A stretch of DNA of 38,388 nucleotides from Dehalococcoidia bacterium. GTDB lineage: Bacteria > Chloroflexota > Dehalococcoidia > Dehalococcoidales > RBG-16-60-22. The notes beneath the pieces were generated by a model, which ran no database searches, was not told the DNA's origin, and was given only the letters and a program-made list of their open reading frames with translations. Position numbers and translations under genes: made by a program. This document shows positions 23,361-32,494 of this stretch, piece after piece; the stretch's first letter is position 1, and the number at the start of each line of letters is the position of its first letter. The DNA is taken from assembly GCA_011174815.1 (NCBI GenBank), contig DUFF01000075.1, positions 1 to 38,388 on the forward strand, given 5' to 3'.

Positions 23361-24017
23361 ATGGCCATGGAAACCATACTGGTAATTATTGGCACGGCTG
23401 TCTTTGTCTTGGTACTGCTTCGGGTGCTAAGGAAGTCCACCAGTTTACCGGCGCCGGCTTATATCGGGCGGCTTCTCGATAGTGGCTTCCGGCACTTTTT
23501 CCAGCCGCCGAGAACGGTGGTAGAGCGCAGCGGCGTCGCTTCAGGGATGACCGTTATGGAACTCGGCTGCGGCAGCGGGGCCTACACTACCTACATAGCC
23601 CGGGCTATCGGCGAAGAGGGGAAATTATTTGCGGTTGATATCCAGTCGGCGATGCTGCGTCAGCTGGAACGCAAATTGAGTAGAGAGGAAAACAAGGATA
23701 TCAAAAATATCGAGTTGAGAGAAACGAATGCCTATGAGCTGCCCTTTGCCGACGAGTCTTTTGACCTGGCATATATGGTTACCGTGCTCATGGAGATTCC
23801 GGATAAAGGGCGGTCTTTGCGTGAGGTGAAGAGGGTGCTCAAGCCAGGCGGGATTCTGGCGGTAACTGAATTTTTCCCCGACCCGGATTACCCCTGCCGT
23901 TCCACAGTAATCAAACTGGGTATGCGCGCCGGGTTCGCGCTCGATGAAAGCGAGGGCAACTTCTGGAACTACACGGTCAGGTTTAGAAAACCGCTCTCTG
24001 ACCAGCAGAAGGATTAA
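23361..24017 (+). CDS. Membrane-anchored AdoMet-dependent methyltransferase
   Basis: A 218-residue class I methyltransferase. One N-terminal TM segment (TILVIIGTAVFVLVLLRVL, about 4-23) anchors it with the catalytic domain in the cytoplasm. Motif I is VMELGCGSGAYTTYIARAIG, an acidic residue ends strand 2 (FAVDIQ), and the post-motif LPFADESFDLAYMVTVLMEI followed by LREVKRVLKPGGILAVTEF is the Methyltransf_11/UbiE pattern. The substrate is unknown; a membrane anchor and UbiE-like motifs hint at a lipid or quinone. The MFS gene starts 3 nt after its stop, so the two are co-translated. GAGGC precedes the ATG. Confidence 0.85.
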   Translation: MAMETILVIIGTAVFVLVLLRVLRKSTSLPAPAYIGRLLDSGFRHFFQPPRTVVERSGVASGMTVMELGCGSGAYTTYIARAIGEEGKLFAVDIQSAMLRQLERKLSREENKDIKNIELRETNAYELPFADESFDLAYMVTVLMEIPDKGRSLREVKRVLKPGGILAVTEFFPDPDYPCRSTVIKLGMRAGFALDESEGNFWNYTVRFRKPLSDQQKD

Positions 24018-24020
24018 GCA

Positions 24021-25277
24021 TTGCGATTTCCTTGGCGATTAACTGACAGGGTTTACTATGGCTGGGTGGTGGTGGCCGTTTTTATGGTGATCGGCATCAC
24101 CCTCTACGGCATACATTTTTCCTTCGGCGTTTTTTTCAAATCGATTGAAGCTGAATTCCACCTCACCCGTGCCGCGACCTCAGCCATACTCTCGGCCAAC
24201 TTATTGCTGGCCGGTCTGTTCTCTTTCTTTTTCGGCTGGGCTCTGGACCGTTATGGACCGAGGCTGGTTGTTCTGCTGATGGCGATTTTTACCGGCCTGA
24301 GCCTGGTGTTGACCAGCCAGACCAATGCTCTCTGGCAGCTATTTATCACTTACAGCCTTCTGCTGGCTATGGGCACCGGTCCCCTCTACGTGGTGCCGAT
24401 GTCGGTTGTCTCGCGCTGGTTTGACCGGAAAAGGGGACTGGCGCTGGGTCTCTCCAGTATGGGAATAGGACTGGGGACGATGATCATGGCCCCGTTTGCC
24501 ACCTATCTCATCACCAATTACAGCTGGCATACTGCCTATCTGGTAATTGGTCTGATTGCCTGGGTAATAGCGGTACCATTAACCAGATTATTGAAGCGGG
24601 ACCCGCGTGAAATTGGCGCTCTGCTCGATGGGGCGAAAATCGAAGATGCAGCGCAACCTCTGGAAACCGGGACTTCAACTTCGGTTCAGCACCCTTTCCT
24701 AACCATAGTTCAGAATCGGAACTTCTGGACTTTTGCCTGTATCTGGTTCCTCTTTGCCGCCTGTCTGTTTCTCATATTCACCCATCTTGTGCCTCACATC
24801 ACTGACATTGGCTTTTCGCCAATAGAGGCCGCCGGCGTGCTCAGCGTTCTTGGCGCTGCTTCCGTTCCGGGACGGTTAGTGATGGGAATAGCATCCGACA
24901 GGATGGGGAGAAAGCTGGCGTTCATGGTCAGCACTCTGCTGCAGGCGGTAGCTATAACATGGCTGCTCCAGGCACAGAGTCTGTGGAGCCTGTATGTATT
25001 TGCGCTGGTCTATGGATTTTTTTACAGCGGTTTCGGTTGCAGTGGGGCAGCACTGGTCAGCGACACTTTTGGCGTGAAGAATATCGGTGCCGTGCTGGGA
25101 TTGGTGGAAATCGCCTTTGGCATCGGTGCGGCGACCGGGCCAGCAGTCGGGGGATACATCTACGATGTCAACGGCAATTATACGGTAGCCTTTTTAATCG
25201 CCACACTGGCTATGCTGGTGGCCACCTTGCTCGTCGCTATGGTGAAGCGTGAAACACCGAAGCAAAAAGACAGGTGA
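24021..25277 (+). CDS. MFS transporter, monocarboxylate/OFA-like (copy 1)
   Basis: A 418-residue major facilitator with about 12 TM segments. It starts at TTG 24021, 8 nt after AAGGA, 3 nt downstream of the methyltransferase. RVYYGWVVVAVFMVIGITLYG and FSFGVFFKSIEAEFHLTRA at the start, and motif A WALDRYGPRLV between TM2 and TM3, resemble the oxalate/formate antiporter and monocarboxylate porter groups, which share the YGWVVV...FGVFF start. The second half repeats a motif-A-like SDRMGRKLAFM. The substrate is not determinable; an organic acid is likely by family. A clear paralogue follows. Confidence 0.85.
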   Translation: MRFPWRLTDRVYYGWVVVAVFMVIGITLYGIHFSFGVFFKSIEAEFHLTRAATSAILSANLLLAGLFSFFFGWALDRYGPRLVVLLMAIFTGLSLVLTSQTNALWQLFITYSLLLAMGTGPLYVVPMSVVSRWFDRKRGLALGLSSMGIGLGTMIMAPFATYLITNYSWHTAYLVIGLIAWVIAVPLTRLLKRDPREIGALLDGAKIEDAAQPLETGTSTSVQHPFLTIVQNRNFWTFACIWFLFAACLFLIFTHLVPHITDIGFSPIEAAGVLSVLGAASVPGRLVMGIASDRMGRKLAFMVSTLLQAVAITWLLQAQSLWSLYVFALVYGFFYSGFGCSGAALVSDTFGVKNIGAVLGLVEIAFGIGAATGPAVGGYIYDVNGNYTVAFLIATLAMLVATLLVAMVKRETPKQKDR

Positions 25278-25315
25278 CCACAGGTCAAATTCAAATATGA
25301 CAGTCGGAAGAGATA

Positions 25316-26587
25316 GTGGTGTTTTTGGGAAAATACAGGGATAAGATATTCTACGGTTGGGTGCTGGTAGCCACCTTCTGTGTTGCTGGAACAGCCATAT
25401 GGGGGATACGCTTTTCCTTCGGCGTTTTCTTTAAATCGCTGGAAAGCGAGTTCGTCTTGAGCCGGGCGGCGACATCAGCTATCTTCTCCACGCAGATGGT
25501 GCTGGGCGGCATATTCGCCATTCTGGGCGGCTGGGCCCTGGACCGGTTCGGTCCCAGGATAGTCTTCCTCCTGATGGGGGTTTGCACCGGCCTCAGCTTG
25601 GTGCTTACCGGACAGACCAGCGCCCTCTGGCAGATCTTCTTCACCTACAGCCTGCTGCTGGCGATGGGTACCAGCGCCATCTACGTCGCGGTAATGTCAA
25701 CCGTCTCCCGGTGGTTTCAACAGAAGCGTGGCATGGCGCTGGGCATTGCCAGCATGGGGGCCGGAATGGGTCCACTGGTAGTGGCGCCACTTGCCACCTA
25801 TCTGATTGCTGCCTTCGACTGGCGGATGGCGTTCACCATCATGGGTATCATCGCCTGGGTGGTGGTAATTCCGTTATCCCAGATTCTCAAGCGAGACCCA
25901 CAGGAGATAGGCATGCTGCCTGATGGAGCGGAGCACTCCGCAGGTACGGCGCTGGAACAGAAGCCGGTATTAGTGGCCGACTATCTCTCCCCGTGGCAGG
26001 CGTTACGGACCAGGAGCTTCTGGCTGGTGGCTGGCATTTTTTTCCTATATGCCACGTATATATTTATTATCCTGACGCATCTGGTACCCCATGTAACCGA
26101 CCTCGGTTTTGCTGCGGTGGAAGCGGCTACCGTTCTCAGCGTGGCTGGCGGGGCAACTCTTGCCGGCAGAGTGTTGTTCGGCATGGCGTCTGATAGGCTG
26201 GGGAAGAAAAAGACGGCGATACTCTGCACCCTGCTTCATATCATCGCTTTGCTGTGGCTGCTCTGGTCACAGGAGATGTGGATGTTCTACCTTTTTGCGC
26301 TCGTTTTTGGGCTTGCCTGGGGAGGTACGGGCCCGACCATGGCGGCAATTATCGGGGACACCTTTGGCCTCGGCCAGCTAGGCGCCATTCTGGGGCTGCT
26401 CGATGTAGGTTTTAACACCGGGGCAGCGGTGGGTCCGGTCCTCGGCGGCGTTATCTTTGATCTCAAACAGAGCTACTTTCTGTCGTTCCTGCTAGGGGTG
26501 GGGTTGCTGTTGGTGACCACTGTGCTCATCGTATTTATCCGGCGGGAAACGGGAGAACCGCGGGCAGCAATTGAGGGGTATCGTTAA
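25316..26587 (+). CDS. MFS transporter, monocarboxylate/OFA-like (copy 2)
   Basis: A 423-residue protein plainly paralogous to the preceding gene along its whole length (for example FSFGVFFKSLESEF.LSRAATSAIFS versus FSFGVFFKSIEAEF.LTRAATSAILS, WALDRFGPR, and SDRLGKKKTA). It arose by tandem duplication but has diverged, so substrates may differ. It starts at GTG 25316 with GGAAG upstream, 38 nt after copy 1. Its stop codon overlaps the stop codon of the convergent nuoN (TTAA at 26584-26587), leaving no room for a terminator between them. Confidence 0.85.
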   Translation: MVFLGKYRDKIFYGWVLVATFCVAGTAIWGIRFSFGVFFKSLESEFVLSRAATSAIFSTQMVLGGIFAILGGWALDRFGPRIVFLLMGVCTGLSLVLTGQTSALWQIFFTYSLLLAMGTSAIYVAVMSTVSRWFQQKRGMALGIASMGAGMGPLVVAPLATYLIAAFDWRMAFTIMGIIAWVVVIPLSQILKRDPQEIGMLPDGAEHSAGTALEQKPVLVADYLSPWQALRTRSFWLVAGIFFLYATYIFIILTHLVPHVTDLGFAAVEAATVLSVAGGATLAGRVLFGMASDRLGKKKTAILCTLLHIIALLWLLWSQEMWMFYLFALVFGLAWGGTGPTMAAIIGDTFGLGQLGAILGLLDVGFNTGAAVGPVLGGVIFDLKQSYFLSFLLGVGLLLVTTVLIVFIRRETGEPRAAIEGYR

Positions 26588-28044
26588 TAAACGAAGATAT
26601 TGGCTGCGAACTGGGCCAGTCCCATCGCATAGCCGGGAATGATACCCAGCAGCAGCACGCCCAGGCAACACAGCAACAGCGCCAGTCGCAGGGCTCCGGA
26701 GGAAGGCACCTTCTCTGCGGAGGCGGTCTCGCCCAGCCACATTACCTTTACCACGCGCAAGTAGTAGTAAGCGGAGATGACGCTGTTGATGACGGCGATT
26801 ATCACCAGCCAGAGAAGCCCATGCTGCACCGCGGCATTGAAGATATAGAACTTGGCCATGAAGCCGGCTGCCGGCGGCATACCAATCAGCGAGACAAGGC
26901 AGAGTGTCAGCGCCAGCGCCAGCAGCGGTGCCCGTTTCCCCATACCCGAGTAGTCGGCGATGAGGTCGCTGTCCAGCTTGTTGGAGATGGCGATGACGGC
27001 GATGAATGCGCCCAGGTTGGTGAAAGCGTAGCTGGTGAGGAAGAAGAGAACTCCGCTCTGCCCGAGGATGCTTATCCCCGATGCCATGCCCATGGCGGCC
27101 AGTCCGACCATGAGGTAGCCGGCCTGGGCGATGCTGGAGTACCCGAGCATACGCTTGATATTGGTCTGCGGTATGGCGGTGATGTTGCCGATGGTCATGC
27201 TGATGACGGCCAGCGAGGCGAAGATTAACCCCCAGTTCTGGCTCAGCCAGACGGGAATGCCGAAGGCGGAGAAGAAGACGCGCAGTATGATGGCGAAGCC
27301 GGCCGCTTTGCTGGCCACGGACAGGTAGGCGGTGATGGGGGTCGGGGCTCCCTCATAGACATCGGGCACCCACATCTGGAAGGGAACGGCGGCGATTTTG
27401 AAACCAAACCCCGCCACCAGCAGCACCACGCCCAGCAGCAGTCCAGGGCTGGCCAGAAGCGTCGTCTGGGGCAGTGCCTGCAGGACCTGGGCAATTTCTG
27501 AAAGCTGCGTTTTGCCGGTGAAGCCAAAGACCAGCGCCATGCCGTAGAGCAGCACCGCCGAGGCAATTGCCCCGAGCAGCAGGTACTTCAGTGATGCCTC
27601 GGTGGACTTGCTGTCTTTCAGGAAGCCGACTAGCGCGTAGAGGGAGATGCTGGTCAGCTCGAGGGCGATGTAGATGGCAATCAGGTTGGTGGTGGCGGCC
27701 ATCAGCATCATGCCCAGCGTGGCCAGGAGCACCAGGGCGTAATATTCGCCCTGAAAGCGAGAGAACTTGCTCACGTAGTCGGTGGAGGAGAGAATCACCA
27801 GAAAAGCAACGCCCAGAAAGAGCATCTTGAAGAAGAGGGCAAAATTGTCCACGGCCAGCATGTTGTTGAAGATAGCCGGGTAGCTGCCGCCCCACATTGC
27901 GATGGCCACGCCGCCCGAAATCACCAGCCCGGAGATGCTGACCTGCGCCAGCCACCGCTTCTGCTCGATGAATAAATCGAGCAGGATGACGATGGCCGCG
28001 GTGGCCAGCAGGGCTATCTCCGGTATGAACAGGGCCAGGTTCAA
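26584..28044 (-). CDS. nuoN: NADH-quinone oxidoreductase subunit N
   Basis: Antiporter-like proton-pumping membrane subunit of complex I. The 486-residue protein has about 14 TM segments and the diagnostic FQMWVPDVYEGAPTPITAYL with SKAAGFAI (key Lys). LELTSISLYALVGF holds the conserved Glu of the N subunit. Start is TTG 28044, 6 nt after AAGGAG. It is the last gene of the nuo operon, 21 nt after nuoM. Confidence 0.96.
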   Translation of the reverse strand: MNLALFIPEIALLATAAIVILLDLFIEQKRWLAQVSISGLVISGGVAIAMWGGSYPAIFNNMLAVDNFALFFKMLFLGVAFLVILSSTDYVSKFSRFQGEYYALVLLATLGMMLMAATTNLIAIYIALELTSISLYALVGFLKDSKSTEASLKYLLLGAIASAVLLYGMALVFGFTGKTQLSEIAQVLQALPQTTLLASPGLLLGVVLLVAGFGFKIAAVPFQMWVPDVYEGAPTPITAYLSVASKAAGFAIILRVFFSAFGIPVWLSQNWGLIFASLAVISMTIGNITAIPQTNIKRMLGYSSIAQAGYLMVGLAAMGMASGISILGQSGVLFFLTSYAFTNLGAFIAVIAISNKLDSDLIADYSGMGKRAPLLALALTLCLVSLIGMPPAAGFMAKFYIFNAAVQHGLLWLVIIAVINSVISAYYYLRVVKVMWLGETASAEKVPSSGALRLALLLCCLGVLLLGIIPGYAMGLAQFAANIFVY

Positions 28045-28065
28045 TCTTCGCTCCTTGTCATCATT

Positions 28066-29562
28066 CTAACCGCCCAGCATTCCCGCAATCGGTGAAATCC
28101 CCAGCTTTATAATGTCGGTGATGATGGCCGGATAGATACCGACCAGCATTATCACCGCCACGAAAGCGAACATATATACTCTCTCTAGAACATCGGCGTC
28201 AGCCGTGCCGTCATACTGCTCCAGCGGCGGGCCGTAGAAAACGCGCTGCAGCATCCATAGTATGTAGCCGGCGGTAACCACCACGCCGAACACACCGAGT
28301 ATGGTGTAGACTTGGATTCCAGGCACAAGAGAGGACGAAAAGCTGCCGACGAATACTAGGAACTCGGCGGCGAAGCCGCTGGTGCTGGGAAGTCCCAGGG
28401 AGGCCAGCCCGGCGATGGAGAAGACCACGGTGATTATGGGCACCTGCCGTGCCAGGCCGCCCAGCTTTCTCAAGTCGCGCTCATGGGCGTTGTGCATCAC
28501 CAGACCCACCATGGCAAAGAGCAGCCCGGTGACCAGGCCGTGGCTGAACATCTGGAGGGCGGCGCCGACCAGGCTCACCTTGCCTAGGGCGAAGATGCCC
28601 AGCAGGACATAGCCCATGTGGCTGATGCTGCTGTATGCGATGAGCCGCTTGAAGTCGGTCTGGCGCATGGTAACCGCGGCCCCGTAGAGCACGCCGATAA
28701 TCGCCAGTATGACCAGGATAACGGCATATTGCTGAGCCACTGGCGGAAACATGGTGACGCAGAGTCGGATCATGCCGTAGCCACCCATCTTGATGAGCAC
28801 TCCGGCCAGCATGACGCTGACCGCCGTCGGCGCGTCGGTGTGGGCATCGGGCAGCCAGGTGTGGAACGGGAACACGGGCAGCTTGACGGCAAAGCCGATG
28901 AGTAGCAGCCAGAAGATAGGCGCTGCGGGCATTATCGATTGCACCAGCCCCAGCCCTCTCTGGCCTATCTCCACCATATTCAGGCTGCCGGTGCTGAAGT
29001 AAAGGCTCAGGATGCCGGCCAGCATGAAGGCGCTGCCGAAGAGCGTATATACCACGTACTTGATGGCTGAGTATTCTTTGCGTCCTGCCCCCCAGATATT
29101 TATCAGGAAGTACATCGGGATGACCTCTATCTCCCACATGATGAAGAAGAGCAGCAGGTCGAGGGAGAGGAAGACGCCGAGGATGCTCGTTTCCAGAAGC
29201 AGCAGCCAGGCGAAGTACTCGCGTACCCTCAAATGAATCTTCCAGGAGATGAGCACCGCCAGGAAACCGAGGAAGGCGGTGAGCACCATTAAAGGCAGGC
29301 TCAGGCCGTCCACTCCTAGGTGATAATAGGCGTTAATGGGGGCAATCCACAGCGCCCTTTCCTGGAACTGAATTAAACCGGCGGCTTCCGGCGAACGGTC
29401 AAACAGGGCGAAGAGGATGAGGGACAGGGCCAGCGGCACGAAGGTGAAAAGCGCCGCCGTCCACTTGATTACTCTGTCCCGGTTGCTCAGCACGAAGGCA
29501 ACAAGCACCGCACCCACCGCGGGCAGGAAGAGTATCGTTGTCAGATAGCCCGAACCCAGCAA
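28066..29562 (-). CDS. nuoM: NADH-quinone oxidoreductase subunit M
   Basis: Antiporter-like proton-pumping subunit. The 498-residue protein has about 14 TM segments, the conserved FIMWEIEVIPMYFLINIWG (functional Glu), FPFHTWLPDAHTDAPTAVSVMLAGVLIKMGGYG (conserved Lys), and YSSISHMGYVLLG. It starts at TTG 29562 after AGGAG with 6-nt spacing, 15 nt downstream of nuoL. Family identity is certain; M is distinguished by HTDAPT and MWE. Confidence 0.96.
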   Translation of the reverse strand: MLGSGYLTTILFLPAVGAVLVAFVLSNRDRVIKWTAALFTFVPLALSLILFALFDRSPEAAGLIQFQERALWIAPINAYYHLGVDGLSLPLMVLTAFLGFLAVLISWKIHLRVREYFAWLLLLETSILGVFLSLDLLLFFIMWEIEVIPMYFLINIWGAGRKEYSAIKYVVYTLFGSAFMLAGILSLYFSTGSLNMVEIGQRGLGLVQSIMPAAPIFWLLLIGFAVKLPVFPFHTWLPDAHTDAPTAVSVMLAGVLIKMGGYGMIRLCVTMFPPVAQQYAVILVILAIIGVLYGAAVTMRQTDFKRLIAYSSISHMGYVLLGIFALGKVSLVGAALQMFSHGLVTGLLFAMVGLVMHNAHERDLRKLGGLARQVPIITVVFSIAGLASLGLPSTSGFAAEFLVFVGSFSSSLVPGIQVYTILGVFGVVVTAGYILWMLQRVFYGPPLEQYDGTADADVLERVYMFAFVAVIMLVGIYPAIITDIIKLGISPIAGMLGG

Positions 29563-29577
29563 TGCTAACTCCTCTTT

Positions 29578-31491
29578 CTAACCAAAGAAGTAAATGACGA
29601 AGATAATCGCCAGTATACCGATGCCAATGAACAGGCCGTAAAGTTGCAGCTGTCCGGTCTGGGCGTGCCTGATGGCCCGGCCACTGACGATGGCGCCGCC
29701 AGCCACACCGTTGACCGCTCCGTCCACGACATGGTTATCGAACTGCTCAAAGCCGGCGAAAAGTCCTTTGAGCAGGGCATTTCTCACGATGATATTCTCA
29801 TATAGCTCGTCGAACCAGTATTTACGATAGAACAGCGTATAAAGCGGCTTGAACATGCTTCCGATGCGCTCCGGTGAAATCCACGACTTACGGTACATGG
29901 CGTAGGCGAGCAGAATTCCAGACCCCGCCAGTATCAGCGATATCCAGGGCAATGGCTGGGTGAAGGGATGGAAAAGGCCGGTGAAGAAACCGTGGGTCTC
30001 CCCGTGCCCCATGAAGGCGCCGAAATGCCCGGTCACGTTCCAGAGCCCGGATAATATTGACAGCGCCGCCAGAATCATCAGGGGTATGGTCATCACCCTG
30101 GGCGACTCGTGGGGCTGTCCGTGATGGCCCTCATGCCCGTGTGCACTTGGTTCGCCGCCCCGGTACTCCCCGCCGAAGGTCATGAAGACGGCACGGAACA
30201 TGTAGAAGGCGGTCATGAACACGGTAATCATCGCCAGATAGAAGAGCACAGGCTGGTGAGCAAAGGTATTGATTAAGATTTCGTCCTTGCTCCAGAAACC
30301 GGAGAGCGGCCAAATGCCGGAAATGCTCAGCGAGGCGATGACGAAGGTGAGATATGTCCAGGGCATATATTTGCGTAGGCCGCCCATCAGGCGCATGTCA
30401 AAGGTGCCGGTGGCGTGGTTCACGCTGCCTGCGCCTAGAAAGAGCAGCGCCTTGAAAAAGGCGTGGTTGAACAGGTGCCATATGCCGATGGCCACTCCGC
30501 CCGCGCCCAGCCCCAGCATCATGTAGCCTAGCTGGCTGATGGTGGAGTAGGCCAGCACGCGTTTGATATCGTTCATCACCAGCCCCATCGAGGCAGCGAA
30601 GATGGCGGTTATACCCCCGATGATGGCCACTGTGGTCAGGGCTTCCGTGGAGTGCTCGAAGAGGGGGAACATGCGGGCGACTAAAAAGACGCCGGCGGCC
30701 ACCATAGTGGCGGCATGAATTAAGGCGCTGACCGGCGTCGGGCCTTCCATAGCATCGGGCAGCCAGACGTGCAGCGGGAACTGGGCGGACTTGCCCACCG
30801 CGCCAGCGAAGATGCCGATGGCAGCCCAGGTGAGTGTGGTGCCCGCCAGTGCCCCGGCGATGGCCAGCTCGTGCAGCTCATAAATATCAAAGGTGCCCGT
30901 GTTCAGGTAGAGCAGCAGTATGCCGGCCAGGAAGCCGAAGTCGCCCAGCCGGGTGACGATGAAAGCCTTTTTGGCGGCATCGGCGGCGGATGGCTTGTGG
31001 AACCAGAAGCCTATTAGGAGATACGAACACAGCCCCACCATCTCCCAGAAGACGAACAGGAAGAGCAGATTGTCGGCCATCACCAGGCCTATCATCGAGG
31101 CGGTGAAGAGCGACATCCAGGCATAGTAGCGGTGGTAGCCGGGGTCGCCTTGCATATAGCCCTGCGAGTAAATCTGCACCATCAGGCTGACCACCGTGAC
31201 CACGATGAGCATCACCGCCGTCAGCGAGTCCATTATCAGGCCGAGGTGAATGGTCACCCCGTCCTCGATGACGGCCCAGGTTACGTCGGGGACGGGTATC
31301 TCGTGGTGGGGTGCCGCCATCACGGCAAAGAGCGCCCAGACGGAGAGGGCCAGCGAGCCGCCGATGGATAAAATGGTGATGTAGCCGGCCAATTTCGATT
31401 CCGCCCGGACGAAGGGGCGGACGAAAAAGCCGATGATGATAAAGGAGAAGAGCGGGAGCAGGAATATCAGCCAGATAAACTGGTGTGGCAT
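29578..31491 (-). CDS. nuoL: NADH-quinone oxidoreductase subunit L
   Basis: Distal proton-pumping subunit with the long lateral helix. The 637-residue protein shows FVFWEMVGLCSYLLIGFW (key Glu), FPLHVWLPDAMEGPTPVSALIHAATMVAAGVFLV (key Lys), and YSTISQLGYMMLGLG. A His-rich loop (HGHEGHHGQPHE) sits at about 450-462. The C-terminal stretch with more TM segments carries the lateral helix. ATG 31491 overlaps the stop of the 64-residue accessory ORF (TAATG). Confidence 0.97.
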   Translation of the reverse strand: MPHQFIWLIFLLPLFSFIIIGFFVRPFVRAESKLAGYITILSIGGSLALSVWALFAVMAAPHHEIPVPDVTWAVIEDGVTIHLGLIMDSLTAVMLIVVTVVSLMVQIYSQGYMQGDPGYHRYYAWMSLFTASMIGLVMADNLLFLFVFWEMVGLCSYLLIGFWFHKPSAADAAKKAFIVTRLGDFGFLAGILLLYLNTGTFDIYELHELAIAGALAGTTLTWAAIGIFAGAVGKSAQFPLHVWLPDAMEGPTPVSALIHAATMVAAGVFLVARMFPLFEHSTEALTTVAIIGGITAIFAASMGLVMNDIKRVLAYSTISQLGYMMLGLGAGGVAIGIWHLFNHAFFKALLFLGAGSVNHATGTFDMRLMGGLRKYMPWTYLTFVIASLSISGIWPLSGFWSKDEILINTFAHQPVLFYLAMITVFMTAFYMFRAVFMTFGGEYRGGEPSAHGHEGHHGQPHESPRVMTIPLMILAALSILSGLWNVTGHFGAFMGHGETHGFFTGLFHPFTQPLPWISLILAGSGILLAYAMYRKSWISPERIGSMFKPLYTLFYRKYWFDELYENIIVRNALLKGLFAGFEQFDNHVVDGAVNGVAGGAIVSGRAIRHAQTGQLQLYGLFIGIGILAIIFVIYFFG

Positions 31492-31685
31492 TATAGCTTC
31501 CTCAATACGTCCCGAATCACGTGTTCTTTGTCCTTCGGCACCAGGATGGAGTACTCGGCGGACTCCTGGCCTATCGGCAGGCCAGAAACCGGTAGAATGC
31601 GGGCAGGAACTCCCTCTCCCTCAAATAGTTCCTTCCACATCTCGGCGACCATCAGGCTCCTGGCTTTCTTTACTTCAACCCACAT
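31491..31685 (-). CDS. Small accessory ORF in the nuo operon (DUF2007-like)
   Basis: A 64-residue soluble protein sitting between nuoK and nuoL, with a 4-nt gap on one side and a 1-nt overlap on the other, so it is co-translated with complex I. The sequence (WVEVKKARSLMVAEMWKELFEGEGVPARIL ... ILVPKDKEHVIRDVL) looks like a beta-alpha-beta-beta-alpha unit of the DUF2007 type (GlnB-like small ferredoxin fold; 'putative prokaryotic signal transducing protein'). Residues V.A...RLLEGEGI.A and VP.......VL are the family pattern as I remember it. It has no Cys and no TM segment. Possibly an assembly or regulatory protein of this complex; function unknown. Confidence 0.75.
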   Translation of the reverse strand: MWVEVKKARSLMVAEMWKELFEGEGVPARILPVSGLPIGQESAEYSILVPKDKEHVIRDVLRKL

Positions 31686-31689
31686 ATCG

Positions 31690-32001
31690 TTACCACTTCA
31701 GCAAATTTATTTTACTCACGTCTATATCTTCCAGGCCGCGGTAGATGGCGAAGATAATGGCCAGTCCCACGGCCACCTCGGCCGCAGCTACCACGATGAC
31801 GAAGATGGCGAAGACCTGTCCGGTGAGCATGGCCGGCACCACGTAGCGGGAGAAGGCCACTAGGGTGATGTTGACTGCGTTGAGCATCAGCTCGACGCAC
31901 ATCAGGATGATGACCGCGTTGCGCTTTGCCAGCACGCCGTAAAGCCCGATGGAGAACAGGACGGCGGACAGTATTAGATAATGCTGCAGGCCTATCACCA
32001 T
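31690..32001 (-). CDS. nuoK: NADH-quinone oxidoreductase subunit K
   Basis: Small proton-pathway subunit with three TM helices (103 residues). [51 protein letters not shown] contains the conserved helix-2 Glu ([10 protein letters not shown]). [21 protein letters not shown] holds the second Glu. The track ORF extends 33 codons upstream into nuoJ; ATG 32001 is the family start, 4 nt after the nuoJ stop. Confidence 0.96.
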   Translation of the reverse strand: MVIGLQHYLILSAVLFSIGLYGVLAKRNAVIILMCVELMLNAVNITLVAFSRYVVPAMLTGQVFAIFVIVVAAAEVAVGLAIIFAIYRGLEDIDVSKINLLKW

Positions 32002-32005
32002 TAGC

Positions 32006-32494
32006 TTACTTCTCCCTCGCCAGAACAATCGCGCCCAGAATGGCGGAAAGTAATAATACCGCGGCGATTTCCACCGGCAGAAGATAGCCGCCCTCGCCAA
32101 AGAGACTGTTGGCCAGCGCGGAGGTGGTCGGTGCCGTTGGTGGTGTGCCTGATATCTGCCACGGCGTGTTGATCAACGTCAGTATCAGCACTTCCAGAAA
32201 CAGGACGGCGACAATGGCCGCCGGTATCTGAAAACGGCTGTTCGGGCTGCCCCGCTGTACTTCTCGGGTCATCATGATGGCCAGGATTATAAGCACCGAA
32301 ATGGCACCTACGTAGACCAGTATCTGGACGGCGGCCAGAAAATCGGCGCTGAGGGTGATGTAGAGCCCGGCCACCATGAGGAAGCACAGTATCAGTGAGA
32401 GCGCCGCCCGGAAGACATTGCGCAGCAGTACCACGCCCAGCGCCGCGATGACCGCCACCGCCGCCAGGAGCCAGAAAGCGATAGCCAGTGCCAT
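32006..32494 (-). CDS. nuoJ: NADH-quinone oxidoreductase subunit J
   Basis: Membrane subunit with five TM helices (162 residues). [50 protein letters not shown]-like sequence is the classic NuoJ core, including the TM3 pi-bulge region ([15 protein letters not shown]). ATG 32494 overlaps the nuoI stop codon by one base (TGATG). Length matches the family. Confidence 0.96.
   Translation of the reverse strand: MALAIAFWLLAAVAVIAALGVVLLRNVFRAALSLILCFLMVAGLYITLSADFLAAVQILVYVGAISVLIILAIMMTREVQRGSPNSRFQIPAAIVAVLFLEVLILTLINTPWQISGTPPTAPTTSALANSLFGEGGYLLPVEIAAVLLLSAILGAIVLAREK

Noticed and set aside
27353-27955. 200-residue minus ORF within nuoN, and 28481-29137 within nuoM
   Set aside because: Same-strand out-of-frame shadows of complex I subunits; Arg/His/Gly-rich translations typical of frame-shifted membrane protein genes.
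32002-32100. 33-codon upstream extension of the nuoK ORF
   Set aside because: It is the nuoJ 3' end read out of frame; NuoK starts at the canonical Met at 32001.
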